64,000 bases of DNA from Ideonella margarita (GCF_038066635.1 NZ_JBBUTI010000007.1:264541-328540); one strand, 5' to 3'. Counted from the stretch's first letter, positions 48,235-57,647 are shown. Numbers and translations: made by a program. Notes: a model not told the origin generated them from the sequence alone.

Positions 48235-49137
48235 TCAGCTGAATGCTTGAAGCGCCGCCAAGGCCATCGGCAGCCCCACCATGCCCAGCAAGGTGGACAA
48301 GCTGACCAGCCCCGCCACAAACGGCCCGTGCCCACCCATGCGGGCCGCCAGCACGTAGGCGCTGGACGCGGTGGGCAGGCTGGCGAAGGCCACCACCACC
48401 ACTTGTTGCGCCGGTGGCAGCCCCACCAGGTGCACCAGCCCGATGGCCACCAGCGGCAGCACGAAGTGGCGAATGCCCAGCAGACAAGCCGCCAGGCCTG
48501 GAGCATCTTTCAGCGCACCCAGTTGCAGCCCAGCGCCTACTGCCATCAGGCCGAGTGGCAGGGCGGCGCTGCCCACCCGGGTCATGGTGGTGGTCAACAC
48601 ATCCGGCAAATGCAAGCCGAGCAAGTTGGCCGCCAAGCCGCTCACGGTGCCGATGATCAGCGGATTGCGGATCAACTCAGCCCCAAAGTTCTGGCGCGAA
48701 TGGCGGGCCAGCGGAAACACCGCGGCCACGTTGCACACGGGCACGCACACGGCGATCAACAGGGCAATCCAGGCCACGGCCTGCACGCCGCCCAGGCGCT
48801 CTGCCAGCGCCAGGGCCACGTAGGAGTTGAAGCGGAAGGCGGTCTGCGCGCCTGAGGCGTGAGTCAGCGGATCAACTCCGGGCCAGCGGCCGAGGGCGTA
48901 GGCCAGCGCGATGCCGGTGCCAATGACGGCCAAGCCGCAACCCGCGAAGGTGAGCAGGGCACCGAACTCCAGGGGCTGCCGGATGATGGCGACGAAGAGC
49001 AGGACCGGGAAGAGCAGGTAGTACACCAGCTTCTCGACGCCGTCCCAGACGGACCGACTCAGCGCGGTATGGCGGCACAGCAGATAGCCACTGACGATCA
49101 GCAGGAAATCAGGGAGCAACAACAGCAATTGAGGCAT
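48235..49137 (-). CDS. AEC (auxin efflux carrier) family transporter
   Basis: The 300-residue membrane protein has about ten hydrophobic segments with an inverted two-fold layout. VYYLLFPVLLFVAIIRQP near the N-terminus and ELIRNPLIIGTVSGLAANLL with GLVSLSTLLGMVGLP in the second half are typical of AEC carriers. Bacterial members transport malonate, malate or similar acids. The start is at MPQLLLLLPDF; upstream codons add no membrane segment. Confidence 0.88.
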   Translation of the reverse strand: MPQLLLLLPDFLLIVSGYLLCRHTALSRSVWDGVEKLVYYLLFPVLLFVAIIRQPLEFGALLTFAGCGLAVIGTGIALAYALGRWPGVDPLTHASGAQTAFRFNSYVALALAERLGGVQAVAWIALLIAVCVPVCNVAAVFPLARHSRQNFGAELIRNPLIIGTVSGLAANLLGLHLPDVLTTTMTRVGSAALPLGLMAVGAGLQLGALKDAPGLAACLLGIRHFVLPLVAIGLVHLVGLPPAQQVVVVAFASLPTASSAYVLAARMGGHGPFVAGLVSLSTLLGMVGLPMALAALQAFS

Positions 49138-49251
49138 TGATGCCAGTGTGCCATGCGTGAAAACCTGTGCCTGCACTCGGTGTATCCCGTGCGTTTGGCT
49201 CGCGGCCTTCCGCTATGCTCTCAACGAGTTCATGACCCAGGAGCGTCCAAG

Positions 49252-50226
49252 ATGCAAAGTCGTCGTCGTGGTTTGATGGTTCTGCCCGCAGCCCTGCTGT
49301 GCCTGCCCGTTGTGGCCTTGGCCCAGGCCTTTCCCGCCAAGCCTGTTCGGCTCGTGGTGCCGTTTGCACCGGGCGGCACGACCGACATCGTGGCCCGCGT
49401 GGTGGCCGAGCGCATTGCGCCCGCGCTGGGGCAGACCCTGGTGGTTGAGAACAAGGCGGGTGGCGGCGGCTCGGTAGGCGCCACCGAAACCGCCAAGTCT
49501 TTGCCCGATGGTTACTCCCTGGGCATGGCCACCGTGTCGACGACGGCGGCCAACCCGGCCATCAACCCCAAGCTCAGCTACAACCCGCTGACCGACTTCA
49601 CGCCCATCATCAACATTGCCGCCACGCCCAATGTGATCGCGGTGCATCCGTCGTTCCCGGCGCGTGATTACAAGGGCTTCCTCGCAGAGATCAAGAAGAA
49701 CCCGGGCAAGTACAGCTTCGCAACCTCCGGCACGGGCGGCATCGGCCACCTGCAGATGGAGCTGTTCAAGAGCCTGTCGGGCACGTTCGTGACGCACATC
49801 CCGTACCGTGGGGCCGGTCCGGCGTTGAACGACACGGTGGCGGGTCAGGTGCCGATGATCTTCGACAACCTGCCTTCCGCGCTGCCCTTCATCAAGGATG
49901 GCCGCCTGATTGCCATCGTCGTGGCCTCGTCCCAGCGGCTGGCAGCTCTGCCGAATGTGCCGACTTTCAAGGAAGTGGGGCTGGAACCCGTCAACCGCAT
50001 GGCCTTCTATGGGGTGTACGGCCCCAAGGGCATGCCGCGTGATGTGGTCGACAAGATTCACTCGGCCATCAAGAAGACGGCGGAACTGCCTGAAGTGCGC
50101 AAGCGCATCGAGGACACCGGATCCCTGCTGGTGCTGAACACGCCCGAGCAGTTTGCCGAGCAGATCAAGGCCGAGTTTGATGTCTACAAGCGCGTGGTCG
50201 CGCAGCAGAAGCTCACACTCGATTGA
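49252..50226 (+). CDS. Bug/TctC family periplasmic substrate-binding protein
   Basis: The 324-residue exported protein has a signal peptide (about 1-25, ending ALAQA) and Bug-family features: RLVVPFAPGGTTDIVARVVA, LVVENKAGGGGSVGATETAK and FKSLSGTFVTHIPYRGAGPA. Such proteins bind carboxylates and related small molecules; many are orphans. No tctA or tctB is present here. CCAGGAG precedes the start. The stop overlaps the TTG start of xerD. Confidence 0.93.
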   Translation: MQSRRRGLMVLPAALLCLPVVALAQAFPAKPVRLVVPFAPGGTTDIVARVVAERIAPALGQTLVVENKAGGGGSVGATETAKSLPDGYSLGMATVSTTAANPAINPKLSYNPLTDFTPIINIAATPNVIAVHPSFPARDYKGFLAEIKKNPGKYSFATSGTGGIGHLQMELFKSLSGTFVTHIPYRGAGPALNDTVAGQVPMIFDNLPSALPFIKDGRLIAIVVASSQRLAALPNVPTFKEVGLEPVNRMAFYGVYGPKGMPRDVVDKIHSAIKKTAELPEVRKRIEDTGSLLVLNTPEQFAEQIKAEFDVYKRVVAQQKLTLD

Positions 50227-51188
50227 AGACCGAGGCGGAAGCGGCGGGCCTTGAGCTCGCCACGGCGGCTGTGTCAGCGGCTGATCAACAGTTGGTTCAG
50301 GCCTTCTCCGATGCGATCTGGCTGGAGGACGGTCTGGCCAAGAACACACGCGAGGCCTACAGCCGCGACCTGACCTTGCTGGCGCGCTGGATGGCGGGGC
50401 AGGGGAGTGCGACGTTGCTGGACGCGACGGAAGTCACCTTGCGCACCTACATGCTGGCGCGGCATGACGCTTCGCGAGCGACCACCTTCAACCGTCGTCT
50501 GGCGGTGTTTCGCCGCTTCTACCGCTGGGCGCTGCGTGAGCGGATGATCGAGGCCGACCCCACCCTGCGGCTCGACAGTGCACGCCAGCCCGTGCGGGTG
50601 CCAAAGGTGCTGAGCGAAGCGCAGGTGGAAGCCTTGCTGGCGGCACCTGACGTGAACCAGCCACTCGGCCTTCGTGACCGCTGCATGCTCGAGCTGATGT
50701 ACGCCAGCGGCCTGCGTGTCAGCGAACTGGTGTCGATGAACGCGGTGCAACTGAGCTTGTCCGAGGGGTTGGTGCGGGTCTCGGGCAAGGGCGCGAAAGA
50801 GCGCATGGTGCCGTTTGGCCAGACAGCGCATCTCTGGCTGGCCCGTTACCTCGCCGAGGGCCGAGAGCAGATCCTGAATGGCCAGGTGGCACCAGCCCTG
50901 TTCGTCACCGCGCGCGGCGGCCCCATGACCCGCCAGATGTTCTGGACCTTGGTGAAGAAGCATGCGCTGCAGGCCGAGGTGCGGGTGCCCCTGTCACCGC
51001 ACACCTTGCGCCATGCGTTTGCAACGCACTTGCTGAACCACGGGGCTGACCTGCGGAGCGTGCAGTTGCTGCTGGGCCATGCAGACATCTCGACGACCAC
51101 CATCTACACGCACGTGGCGCGCGAACGTCTGCGCAGCCTGCATGCGGCGCATCACCCCCGCGGAGGGCAGGTCAGCGGCCCGCGTTGA
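50223..51188 (+). CDS. xerD: Site-specific tyrosine recombinase XerD
   Basis: XerD with XerC resolves chromosome dimers at dif. The 321-residue protein has an N-terminal SAM-like core-binding domain (WLEDGLAKNTREAYSRDLTL) and a catalytic domain with the nucleophile and catalytic set in ASGLRVSELV, GKGAKERMVPFG, HTLRHAFATHLL, LLGHADISTT and IYTHV. The most likely start is the TTG at 50223 within the TctC-type gene's stop (TTGA). This is the housekeeping recombinase, not a mobile-element integrase. Confidence 0.94.
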   Translation: MKTEAEAAGLELATAAVSAADQQLVQAFSDAIWLEDGLAKNTREAYSRDLTLLARWMAGQGSATLLDATEVTLRTYMLARHDASRATTFNRRLAVFRRFYRWALRERMIEADPTLRLDSARQPVRVPKVLSEAQVEALLAAPDVNQPLGLRDRCMLELMYASGLRVSELVSMNAVQLSLSEGLVRVSGKGAKERMVPFGQTAHLWLARYLAEGREQILNGQVAPALFVTARGGPMTRQMFWTLVKKHALQAEVRVPLSPHTLRHAFATHLLNHGADLRSVQLLLGHADISTTTIYTHVARERLRSLHAAHHPRGGQVSGPR

Positions 51189-51212
51189 GCGAGCTCCGCC
51201 ACCGTTCAGACG

Positions 51213-51243
51213 AAAAAAAGCCGACTCGAAAGTCGGCTTTTTT
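51213..51243. terminator. Bidirectional terminator between xerD and the porin
   Basis: AAAAAGCCGACT and AGTCGGCTTTTT pair around CGAA. The A-run on one side and T-run on the other allow it to end both converging transcripts. Confidence 0.93.
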
Positions 51244-51278
51244 GTACTGCTGACAAAAGGCCCTTGCGGGCCGCGTCA

Positions 51279-52232
51279 TCAGAAGTTGTGGCGGATGCCA
51301 GCAGCGATCGACGAGAAGTCGCCACCGTAGGCGCCCAGGTTGCCGTCGTTCACCTTGGTGTAGTAACCGTACAGCTTGGTGCGCTTGCTCAGGTTGTAGT
51401 TGTAGCCCAGGGTGTACTGGGTGGCGCTGGAGCCGTCAGCAGCGATGCCGAGAGCCTTGGCCTTGCCAGCAGCGCCGACGTTCACGTGGAACTCGCTGGC
51501 GCCCAGAGCGTACATGCCCGACACGCGATAGATGTCGCGCTTCACGGTCACGGAAGCCACGTCAGCTTCGTTGTGGATGTAGTAAGCGCCAACGGTGATG
51601 GCACCCAGTTCATACAGACCACGCAGACCGAATTCCTTGGCTTCGCCAGGGCCGGTCAGGTAGGTGCCGCCCAGGTGCAGAGGACCCGCGTCGTAGTTGC
51701 CGGTCAGCACCACGGTGTTCTTGGTTGCCGAAGCTTCCTTCAGACCGAACTGAGCATCGATCACCAGGCCGCTCAGGCTCGGCGACGTGTAGGCGATCAT
51801 GTTCTTGGCGTTGCCCGGGTAGGCGTAGAACGCATCCGACGACGTGCCCGTGTCGTGGTTGTGCATGCTGATGTAGTCAGCAGTGGTGAAGTAGGCGTTG
51901 GTCGGGCCCATGTTGCCCAGGCGAACCTTGCCGAAAGCGCCTTCCAGGCCCACATTGCTTTCACGACCCCAGAAGGTCGAGGCAGCTGCGCCGGTGTCCG
52001 GGCTGAAGCCGTGCTCGATCAGGAAGAAAGCCTTCAGGCCGCCACCCAGATCTTCCGTGCCCTTGAAACCGATACGCGACGAGTTGTTCGTCAGGTTGGT
52101 GACCGAGCCAGCATCCGTCTTCTGACGCTCAGCGGTCAGGTTCAGGCGGCCGTAAACGGTCACGCTGCTTTGTGCGAATGCCGGGGCAGCCATCGAAGCG
52201 GCCAGAACGGTGAGAGCGAAAATTTTCTTCAT
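51279..52232 (-). CDS. Gram-negative trimeric porin (Burkholderia OmpC-type)
   Basis: The 317-residue protein is a general outer-membrane diffusion porin. It has a signal peptide (about 1-20, PAFAQ), the N-terminal SSVTVYGRLNLT with the first strand, SSRIGFKGTEDLGGGLKAFF and the C-terminal GIRHNF ending in Phe, which the BAM complex recognises. Codon use is strongly biased, as expected for abundant protein. A 228-base region separates it from marC and probably holds its promoter and leader; no clear promoter is visible. Confidence 0.95.
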   Translation of the reverse strand: MKKIFALTVLAASMAAPAFAQSSVTVYGRLNLTAERQKTDAGSVTNLTNNSSRIGFKGTEDLGGGLKAFFLIEHGFSPDTGAAASTFWGRESNVGLEGAFGKVRLGNMGPTNAYFTTADYISMHNHDTGTSSDAFYAYPGNAKNMIAYTSPSLSGLVIDAQFGLKEASATKNTVVLTGNYDAGPLHLGGTYLTGPGEAKEFGLRGLYELGAITVGAYYIHNEADVASVTVKRDIYRVSGMYALGASEFHVNVGAAGKAKALGIAADGSSATQYTLGYNYNLSKRTKLYGYYTKVNDGNLGAYGGDFSSIAAGIRHNF

Positions 52233-52460
52233 GAGAAGGACCCTTTGCTTGGGGATTTAACGGGGGGTGTCATTCCAGAGTCACCAAACTGAAGGTGTTC
52301 GAGACTGCACCCGGGTCGCCGTTGTCGGCGCCGTGAGGAAAGTTTAGCGGGGTATCACCGCCGGACTACTGGAAAGCCCGAATCCATGGGCCAGTCACCG
52401 CAGGTTTCGTTGCCGCTGCGCAACGATTGCCGCTTGCTGCGCCTGTAAGACAATCGGGCG

Positions 52461-53060
52461 ATGGATCACACCTTCATCTCCGCATTTGTCCTGCTGCTGC
52501 TCGTTCTGGACCCGTTTGGCAGCTTGCCGATCTTCATTGCCGTGCTGCGCGGCGTTGCGCCGGAACGTCGCACGCGCGTGGCTGTGCGGGAGGTGGGCAT
52601 CGCTTTTGGTGTGCTGCTGGCGTTCATGTTCACCGGCGACAGCTTCCTCAGCCTGATGCACCTGTCCGAGCGATCGCTGGAGGTGGCGGGCGGCGTGATC
52701 CTGTTGATCATCGCCATCCGAATGATCTTCGCGACGGGCGGTGAGATCTACGCGGCCGACGGCCAGCGTGAACCGATGATCTTTCCGCTGGCTGTGCCGC
52801 TGCTGGCCGGGCCCTCGGCGATGGCGACCGTGCTGCTGCTGGCGTCGCGCCAGCCTGAGCGCATCATGCACTGGGTCGGTGCACTGACGCTGGCCATGGC
52901 TGTCAGCGGCATCGTGCTGCTGTCGGCCGAGCGCATTCGCAAGCTGCTTGGCACACCCGTGGTGTCAGCCCTGGAAAAGCTGATGGGCCTGGTGCTGACG
53001 GCCATTGCCGTCGAGATGATTCTTGCGGGCCTGAAGCGTTACTTCTTCGATCCGCTCTGA
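52461..53060 (+). CDS. MarC family integral membrane protein
   Basis: The 199-residue protein has six hydrophobic segments. LLLLVLDPFGSLPIFIAVLR and FPLAVPLLAGPSAMATVLLL are the repeated halves typical of MarC/UPF0056 proteins. The function is not established; an early link to multiple antibiotic resistance was not confirmed. It converges on the L,D-transpeptidase-like gene with a 3-base gap. Confidence 0.9.
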   Translation: MDHTFISAFVLLLLVLDPFGSLPIFIAVLRGVAPERRTRVAVREVGIAFGVLLAFMFTGDSFLSLMHLSERSLEVAGGVILLIIAIRMIFATGGEIYAADGQREPMIFPLAVPLLAGPSAMATVLLLASRQPERIMHWVGALTLAMAVSGIVLLSAERIRKLLGTPVVSALEKLMGLVLTAIAVEMILAGLKRYFFDPL

Positions 53061-53063
53061 ACT

Positions 53064-54386
53064 TCAGCGAACCGGGCCCTCGGCGGCGATTTTCCATTCG
53101 TCGCCGCTGCGGCTCCAGTACTGGCGCATGACACGGTCTCGCTTCTGGGCGGGGCCGGCCAGTTCCTTGAACGTCACGACCATCATCTCTTTGTCGTCGT
53201 GCCAGGTCAGTACGCTGAGATCAGCGAAACCGGCCGGCGGCGATGCCACGCGTTGCTTGAAGCGCAACTCTGCTGCGCCGTCGGCCGGGCCGCCGGTTTC
53301 TGTGTAGAGCGCCTGCAGGGCATTCTGATCGGCCATGGTTCTGGCCTTCTGCCAGCGTTGCACCCACGGCATGAAGTTGCTGGCGGCCTTGTTGGCCTGC
53401 TGCTCACCCGGCGGAACCCAGGTCAACTTCTTGGTGATGATGATGGGCGTGTCCCGCTGCGGCAGCATGTTCGAGAGCCGCAGCAGATCTTCGTTGGCCA
53501 TCGCTACACATCCGTCGCTGTCGAGTGGCGGACGCGAATACGTGCTGGCGGTGACGCCGTGCAGGAGAATTCCGCTGCCGGTGCGCCCACGCACCTTGTC
53601 GTAGGCGTTGGGGTAGTTCAGCGGCAGGGCGCCAGATCCGAATCTGTCTTCGAGGGAGCGAGGGTCCAGCCGATCGGTAGTGAAGTACACGCCCAGCGGT
53701 GTCTTCTGGTCACCTTCGACAAACTTGTCGACACCCTGTTTGCCCACCGAGACATAGAAGTCTTCGACCAGCGACAGGCCGTCCGGCCCGTTCTGGAAGA
53801 GGTAGAGGCGCGAGCGGGAGGCATCCACCGCGAGCACATGCTTGATGCTGCCCGGCAGCAGCACGATTTCGCTGGGCAGCCAGCCCGGCTTCTGACGTTC
53901 CTTGATGGCGGCCAGCCGGAGCCGTGCCTCATCCCGCAGTACGCTCAAATCGTTGGCGGCTTTGCCTTCGGCTGCGGCTGCCGCAGCGCCGAACTTCTGC
54001 AACGGCGTGGTGCGCGCTGACAGCAGGTCAGCCTGCACCAGCTGCGCCAGGCGGAAATTGGGATGCGACCGCGTCAGCGCTTCAGCGGCCTGGAGGGCGG
54101 CATCAGGCTCGTTCGCGGCAATCAATCGGTAAATCGCGATGAGGCGGCTCTCTGGTGAGCCTGCCAGCGCATCCACGGGTGCCCGCTTGACCGCCGGCCC
54201 GGCATCGGGCGCCAGAGTCAGGGCGGCAGAAGGCGTGCCGCCCATCAAGTGTGCCGGGCTCCAGCTGGAGCTGGCCAGCGCTTGCCAGTGGCCGCTGCCG
54301 TAGGCAATGCCCGCTGCAACGGCAGCGAGTGCCAGCGAGGTCAGCGTGCGGCGCGTGAGCGGGGAATCAATCTTCGGGATCATCAC
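53064..54386 (-). CDS. L,D-transpeptidase (YkuD) family protein with NTF2-like C-terminal tail
   Basis: The 440-residue product has an N-terminal membrane or signal segment (about 14-30), a helical middle (about 65-150), a YkuD catalytic domain (about 160-320) with LLHGVTASTYSRPPLDSDGC (active-site Cys in SDGC) and a C-terminal NTF2-like domain (about 335-440). The same order of catalytic domain and NTF2-like tail is known in H. pylori Csd6, an L,D-carboxypeptidase that sets cell shape. Whether this enzyme cross-links or trims peptidoglycan cannot be told. It follows the TPR gene after 37 bases, probably on one transcript. Confidence 0.85.
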   Translation of the reverse strand: MMIPKIDSPLTRRTLTSLALAAVAAGIAYGSGHWQALASSSWSPAHLMGGTPSAALTLAPDAGPAVKRAPVDALAGSPESRLIAIYRLIAANEPDAALQAAEALTRSHPNFRLAQLVQADLLSARTTPLQKFGAAAAAAEGKAANDLSVLRDEARLRLAAIKERQKPGWLPSEIVLLPGSIKHVLAVDASRSRLYLFQNGPDGLSLVEDFYVSVGKQGVDKFVEGDQKTPLGVYFTTDRLDPRSLEDRFGSGALPLNYPNAYDKVRGRTGSGILLHGVTASTYSRPPLDSDGCVAMANEDLLRLSNMLPQRDTPIIITKKLTWVPPGEQQANKAASNFMPWVQRWQKARTMADQNALQALYTETGGPADGAAELRFKQRVASPPAGFADLSVLTWHDDKEMMVVTFKELAGPAQKRDRVMRQYWSRSGDEWKIAAEGPVR

Positions 54387-54423
54387 CTGCTATTCTGCCC
54401 GCTCGACAGGGCAAACGGCCCGA

Positions 54424-55602
54424 TCATCCGCCCGATGTTTCCTGCTTGATCACCCACTTGCCGCTGGAAGTGCGGCTGAGTTCGAGTGTCTTGCGACTGT
54501 TCGTCGACAACTTGTCTGAGCTGTAGGCTTGTCGGAAGCGCGCGGTGGCCTTGTCGCCATTCACCGTCACCTTGAGGTCAGAGATGGAGACCTTGATGTC
54601 TTTGCGGGTGCTGATGCGGTCGCGGCGGTCTTGCTCCCAGGCCTTGCGCGAGCCGGCACTGCCGTTGAAATCGGATGAGTAGGCTGCGAAATAGCCATTC
54701 ATGTCGCGGCGGCTCCAGGCTGATGCCCAGCTTTGCACTGCCGATTCGATGTCTGCAGCTGGGTTGGCTGCTGGCTTGGTCTGCGCTGCCGGAGCAGGCT
54801 TGGTAGCGGCTGCAGCGGCACTGGCCACTTGAGCCGGTGCGGGTGTTGGCGCAGCCGTGGGCGCTGCTGTCGGCTTGGCAGCAGCCACCGTGGTGGATGC
54901 TGGCGGTGTTGCCACCGGGGCCGGGGTTGGCGCAGGCGTTGGTGACGGCTTGGCAGCAGCCACCTGGACCGGGGCCGGATCCTTCTTGGCTGCCGCGGCG
55001 GCGGTCGGCGTCGTTGCCGGACCGGAGGTCAGTTCGCGCAGCAAGGCGAGCTTTGGCGGCACGGTGGCATCGGTCTTGTCGAGCTGCAAGGCCTTGGAAT
55101 AGGCCTGGCTTGCCAGCTGCGCGTAGACATCACCCAGGTTCTGGTAGGCCGTGGCGTACGCGGGGTTGGTGCGAATGGCTCGCTCCAGGGCGCCGCGTGC
55201 CTTGTCGTAATCACCTTGCGCGCCGTACAGCACCGCCAGGTTGTTGTACGGGGCCGGCATTTCCGGATGGTCGTCCACCAGCTTCTGGAACACAGCCAGG
55301 GCTTCAGCCTTGCGGTCGAGCATGGACAGGGCCACACCACGACGGAAGCGCATCTGCGGATCCTTCGGGTTTCGCGCCAGAGACTCGTCGATCAGCTTCA
55401 AGGCCTGGCCGTGTTGACCTTCCTTGATGAGTCGCTGGATCTCCACGCTGTCGCTGGCAGTCGCGCTTGCGGCCGGCGTTTGCGCCATGGCCGTGTTGTT
55501 CAGCGTGGCGGCACCGAAAGCGAGTGCCAAGGCGATCTGGAGGATCGAGGACGCTGCCAATTGGGAACGACGTGGTGCCAGCTGCATGGTGGAAAGTTGC
55601 AT
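54424..55602 (-). CDS. Exported TPR protein with NTF2-like C-terminal domain
   Basis: The 392-residue protein has a signal peptide (to about residue 40), three or more TPR units (about 50-175; PAPYNNLAVLYGAQGDYDKA is a clear one), an Ala/Pro/Thr-rich linker (about 190-280) and a C-terminal NTF2-like domain (about 285-392). That domain resembles the C-terminus of the neighbouring TolC protein: W-A-x-A-W, D-I-K-V, F-x-Q-x-Y-x-S and K-W-V-I occur in the same order. The role may be to support envelope or adhesin-secretion assembly; this is inference. Confidence 0.78.
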   Translation of the reverse strand: MQLSTMQLAPRRSQLAASSILQIALALAFGAATLNNTAMAQTPAASATASDSVEIQRLIKEGQHGQALKLIDESLARNPKDPQMRFRRGVALSMLDRKAEALAVFQKLVDDHPEMPAPYNNLAVLYGAQGDYDKARGALERAIRTNPAYATAYQNLGDVYAQLASQAYSKALQLDKTDATVPPKLALLRELTSGPATTPTAAAAAKKDPAPVQVAAAKPSPTPAPTPAPVATPPASTTVAAAKPTAAPTAAPTPAPAQVASAAAAATKPAPAAQTKPAANPAADIESAVQSWASAWSRRDMNGYFAAYSSDFNGSAGSRKAWEQDRRDRISTRKDIKVSISDLKVTVNGDKATARFRQAYSSDKLSTNSRKTLELSRTSSGKWVIKQETSGG

Positions 55603-55691
55603 TGAGTGAACGGGCCAAATGCCGCACAAGCTCGAAATTTCGCCCAGTCTATCCAAATTTGGACATGGCCCGGGCGCCGATTCGAACATAA

Positions 55692-55715
55692 GAAAAAGGG
55701 CGCGATCACGCGCCC
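55692..55715 (-). terminator. Rho-independent terminator of the tolC-like gene
   Basis: On the minus strand GGGCGCG and CGCGCCC pair around TGAT and are followed by TTTTTCTT. It lies 36 bases after the TolC stop, so the TPR and transpeptidase genes likely use a separate promoter. Confidence 0.9.
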
Positions 55716-55750
55716 TCCCGATCAGAAGCTGACGCTTCGTGTCCGTCACA

Positions 55751-57601
55751 TCAGCGGTTGCTTTCCTTGACGATGACCCACTTGTCGCCGGTCAGCGCCC
55801 AGGTCAGCGTCTTGGTCATCGTGTCGCTGTAGTCCTTCGACGCATAGCGCTGCTCAAAGGTGGTTTCCACGCGGGTGGGCGACACGGTGTTGGACTTGAT
55901 GTTGTTGATGTCGACCTTGATGTCGCCGGCCTTGGTGACCAGACGCTTGCGGTCAGCCATCCACTTGGCACGGTCGGCCTTCAGCGGGCCGAAATTCTGG
56001 CCGTAGAAGCCGTAGTAGGCGGTCAGGTCCTTGGACATCCAGGCCGCGGCCCAGTCACGCAGACGCTGCTCGGCCAGGCCGGCCGGCGCGCTGGCAGACG
56101 CAGGTGCCGGGGCCACAGGGGCCACCACCACTGGAGCAGCAGCCGGCATCGGGGCAGGGGCTGCCTTCGGCGTCATGTCGCGGACGCGCGCATCCAGCTC
56201 TTCGCGCGAGGCACCGGCCATCTCGGTGGCGCTCAGCGGGCAACGCGAGGCGGCATCTTCACCAGCGGCCCAGCTGCCGGCTTCCGGAGCCTCGGCGCTG
56301 GTGTCTGCGCGCTTCAGGCCGAGCGCAGCCGTCAGCTGGCCAATGCCGGCGTGGGTGCGTGCTTCGGCGATGCGCTTGTCGAAGAGGGCCAGGGCGTAGG
56401 AGCGGCGGGCGGTGTAGAGCTCGTTCTCGGCGTTCAGCAGGTCCAGCAGGCTGCGTTGGCCGATGTCGAACTGCTGGCGATAGGCGTCGCGGGCGCGTTC
56501 GATGGCGACCACGTTGCGGTCCAGGTAGCCGAGCTGTTCATCCAGCTTGCGGTTGTCGTTGAAGGCGATGGCCACGGTTTGACGGGTGTCGCGGCAGGCC
56601 TTGTCGCGCAGGTCGGCGGCCTGGTTCAGCAGGTTGGCGCTCTGGCGCTGGCGAGCATCGTCAGAGCCACCGTTGTAGAGGTTCCAGGCCAGCGTGACCT
56701 GTGCGTTCACGTCGCGCTTCTGGTCTTCAACGCCGTCGAAGTTGTTGCCGGCACCAGCGCGCAGTCGAGCTTCAACGCGCGGCTGGTAAGCGCCCTTGCG
56801 GCTCTCAGCCTGGGCACGGGTGGCGCGCAGGTTTTCGATGGCGGCGGCCACCGTCGGGCTGTTCATGGCTGCGGCCGACAGCGCTGCGTTGCCGCTGTTG
56901 GGCAGGCTGCGCAACAGAGTGGCGGGCGACGAGCTGGCTGGGGACGCATCAGGTTGCGCGCCCACGACACGGCGATAACGCTCGGTCACGTCGTGCAGGT
57001 TCGCCTTCTCGGTGATCAGGTTCGATTCGGCCAGGGCCAGACGCGCGCCAGCTTGTTCAGAGTCAACACCGCGGGCCACGCCAGCCTTCACTCGGGACTG
57101 GATCTGGTCGAACGCGTACCTGTGCTGGACGTAGTTGTCTTGTGCCAGCGAGACCAGGCGGCGATATCGCTCCACATCGTGATACGCCCGTACCGCTTCC
57201 AGAGCGGTTTGCTCGGTGGCGTCAACGAAGTCGAAATAACGCGCCATGCGTGCATGGCCCAGTCGTGCCACTTCACCCGTGGTGGCGCCGCCATCCCACA
57301 ACAGCTGGGTGATCGAGAGCGCTGCCCCGGTGCGGTTCAGGCTTTGGGTCTGTGGGTTGCGGTTGGTCAGTCGGTCGTTGGTGCGGCCAGCCTCAGCGGT
57401 CAGGTCAACCCGTGGGCGCAGTGCGCCGTTGGCAATGTCGATCTCATCTGCCGCTGCCTTGAAGGCATTGAACTTCGCGGCAACTTCCGGGCTGGTCTCG
57501 ATGGCGCGCTGGGCAACGCCGGCGATGCCGGTGCTGTTCTGTGCAAGTGCCGCGGTGCACGCGATCGAAAGAAGGCTGAGGCTGAGCAGATTTTTCGTCA
57601 T
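55751..57601 (-). CDS. TolC family outer-membrane protein (LapE-like) with NTF2-like C-terminal domain
   Basis: The 616-residue protein is the likely outer-membrane duct of the type I secretion system for the RTX adhesin at the right edge. It has a signal peptide (about 1-20, ALAQN), two outer-membrane efflux repeats (about 25-450; TQLLWDGGATTGEVARLGHA and FDIGQRSLLDLLNAENELYT are diagnostic), an Ala/Pro linker (about 465-500) and an extra NTF2-like domain (about 505-616). The C-terminal addition is not part of ordinary TolC and would face the periplasm. It is divergent from lapG. Confidence 0.88.
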   Translation of the reverse strand: MTKNLLSLSLLSIACTAALAQNSTGIAGVAQRAIETSPEVAAKFNAFKAAADEIDIANGALRPRVDLTAEAGRTNDRLTNRNPQTQSLNRTGAALSITQLLWDGGATTGEVARLGHARMARYFDFVDATEQTALEAVRAYHDVERYRRLVSLAQDNYVQHRYAFDQIQSRVKAGVARGVDSEQAGARLALAESNLITEKANLHDVTERYRRVVGAQPDASPASSSPATLLRSLPNSGNAALSAAAMNSPTVAAAIENLRATRAQAESRKGAYQPRVEARLRAGAGNNFDGVEDQKRDVNAQVTLAWNLYNGGSDDARQRQSANLLNQAADLRDKACRDTRQTVAIAFNDNRKLDEQLGYLDRNVVAIERARDAYRQQFDIGQRSLLDLLNAENELYTARRSYALALFDKRIAEARTHAGIGQLTAALGLKRADTSAEAPEAGSWAAGEDAASRCPLSATEMAGASREELDARVRDMTPKAAPAPMPAAAPVVVAPVAPAPASASAPAGLAEQRLRDWAAAWMSKDLTAYYGFYGQNFGPLKADRAKWMADRKRLVTKAGDIKVDINNIKSNTVSPTRVETTFEQRYASKDYSDTMTKTLTWALTGDKWVIVKESNR

Positions 57602-57647
57602 GGAGATCTTCTTGGGGGCGGGTTATCGGCACTTGGACGGGACGAAA

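Noticed and set aside
50223..51188. Tyrosine recombinase as a sign of an integrative element
   Set aside because: The sequence pattern and length fit housekeeping XerD, and the surrounding genes are ordinary chromosomal ones.
52233..52460. A small RNA or extra gene upstream of the porin
   Set aside because: I see no terminator, coding frame with a ribosome site or conserved structure in this 228-base gap that I can support.
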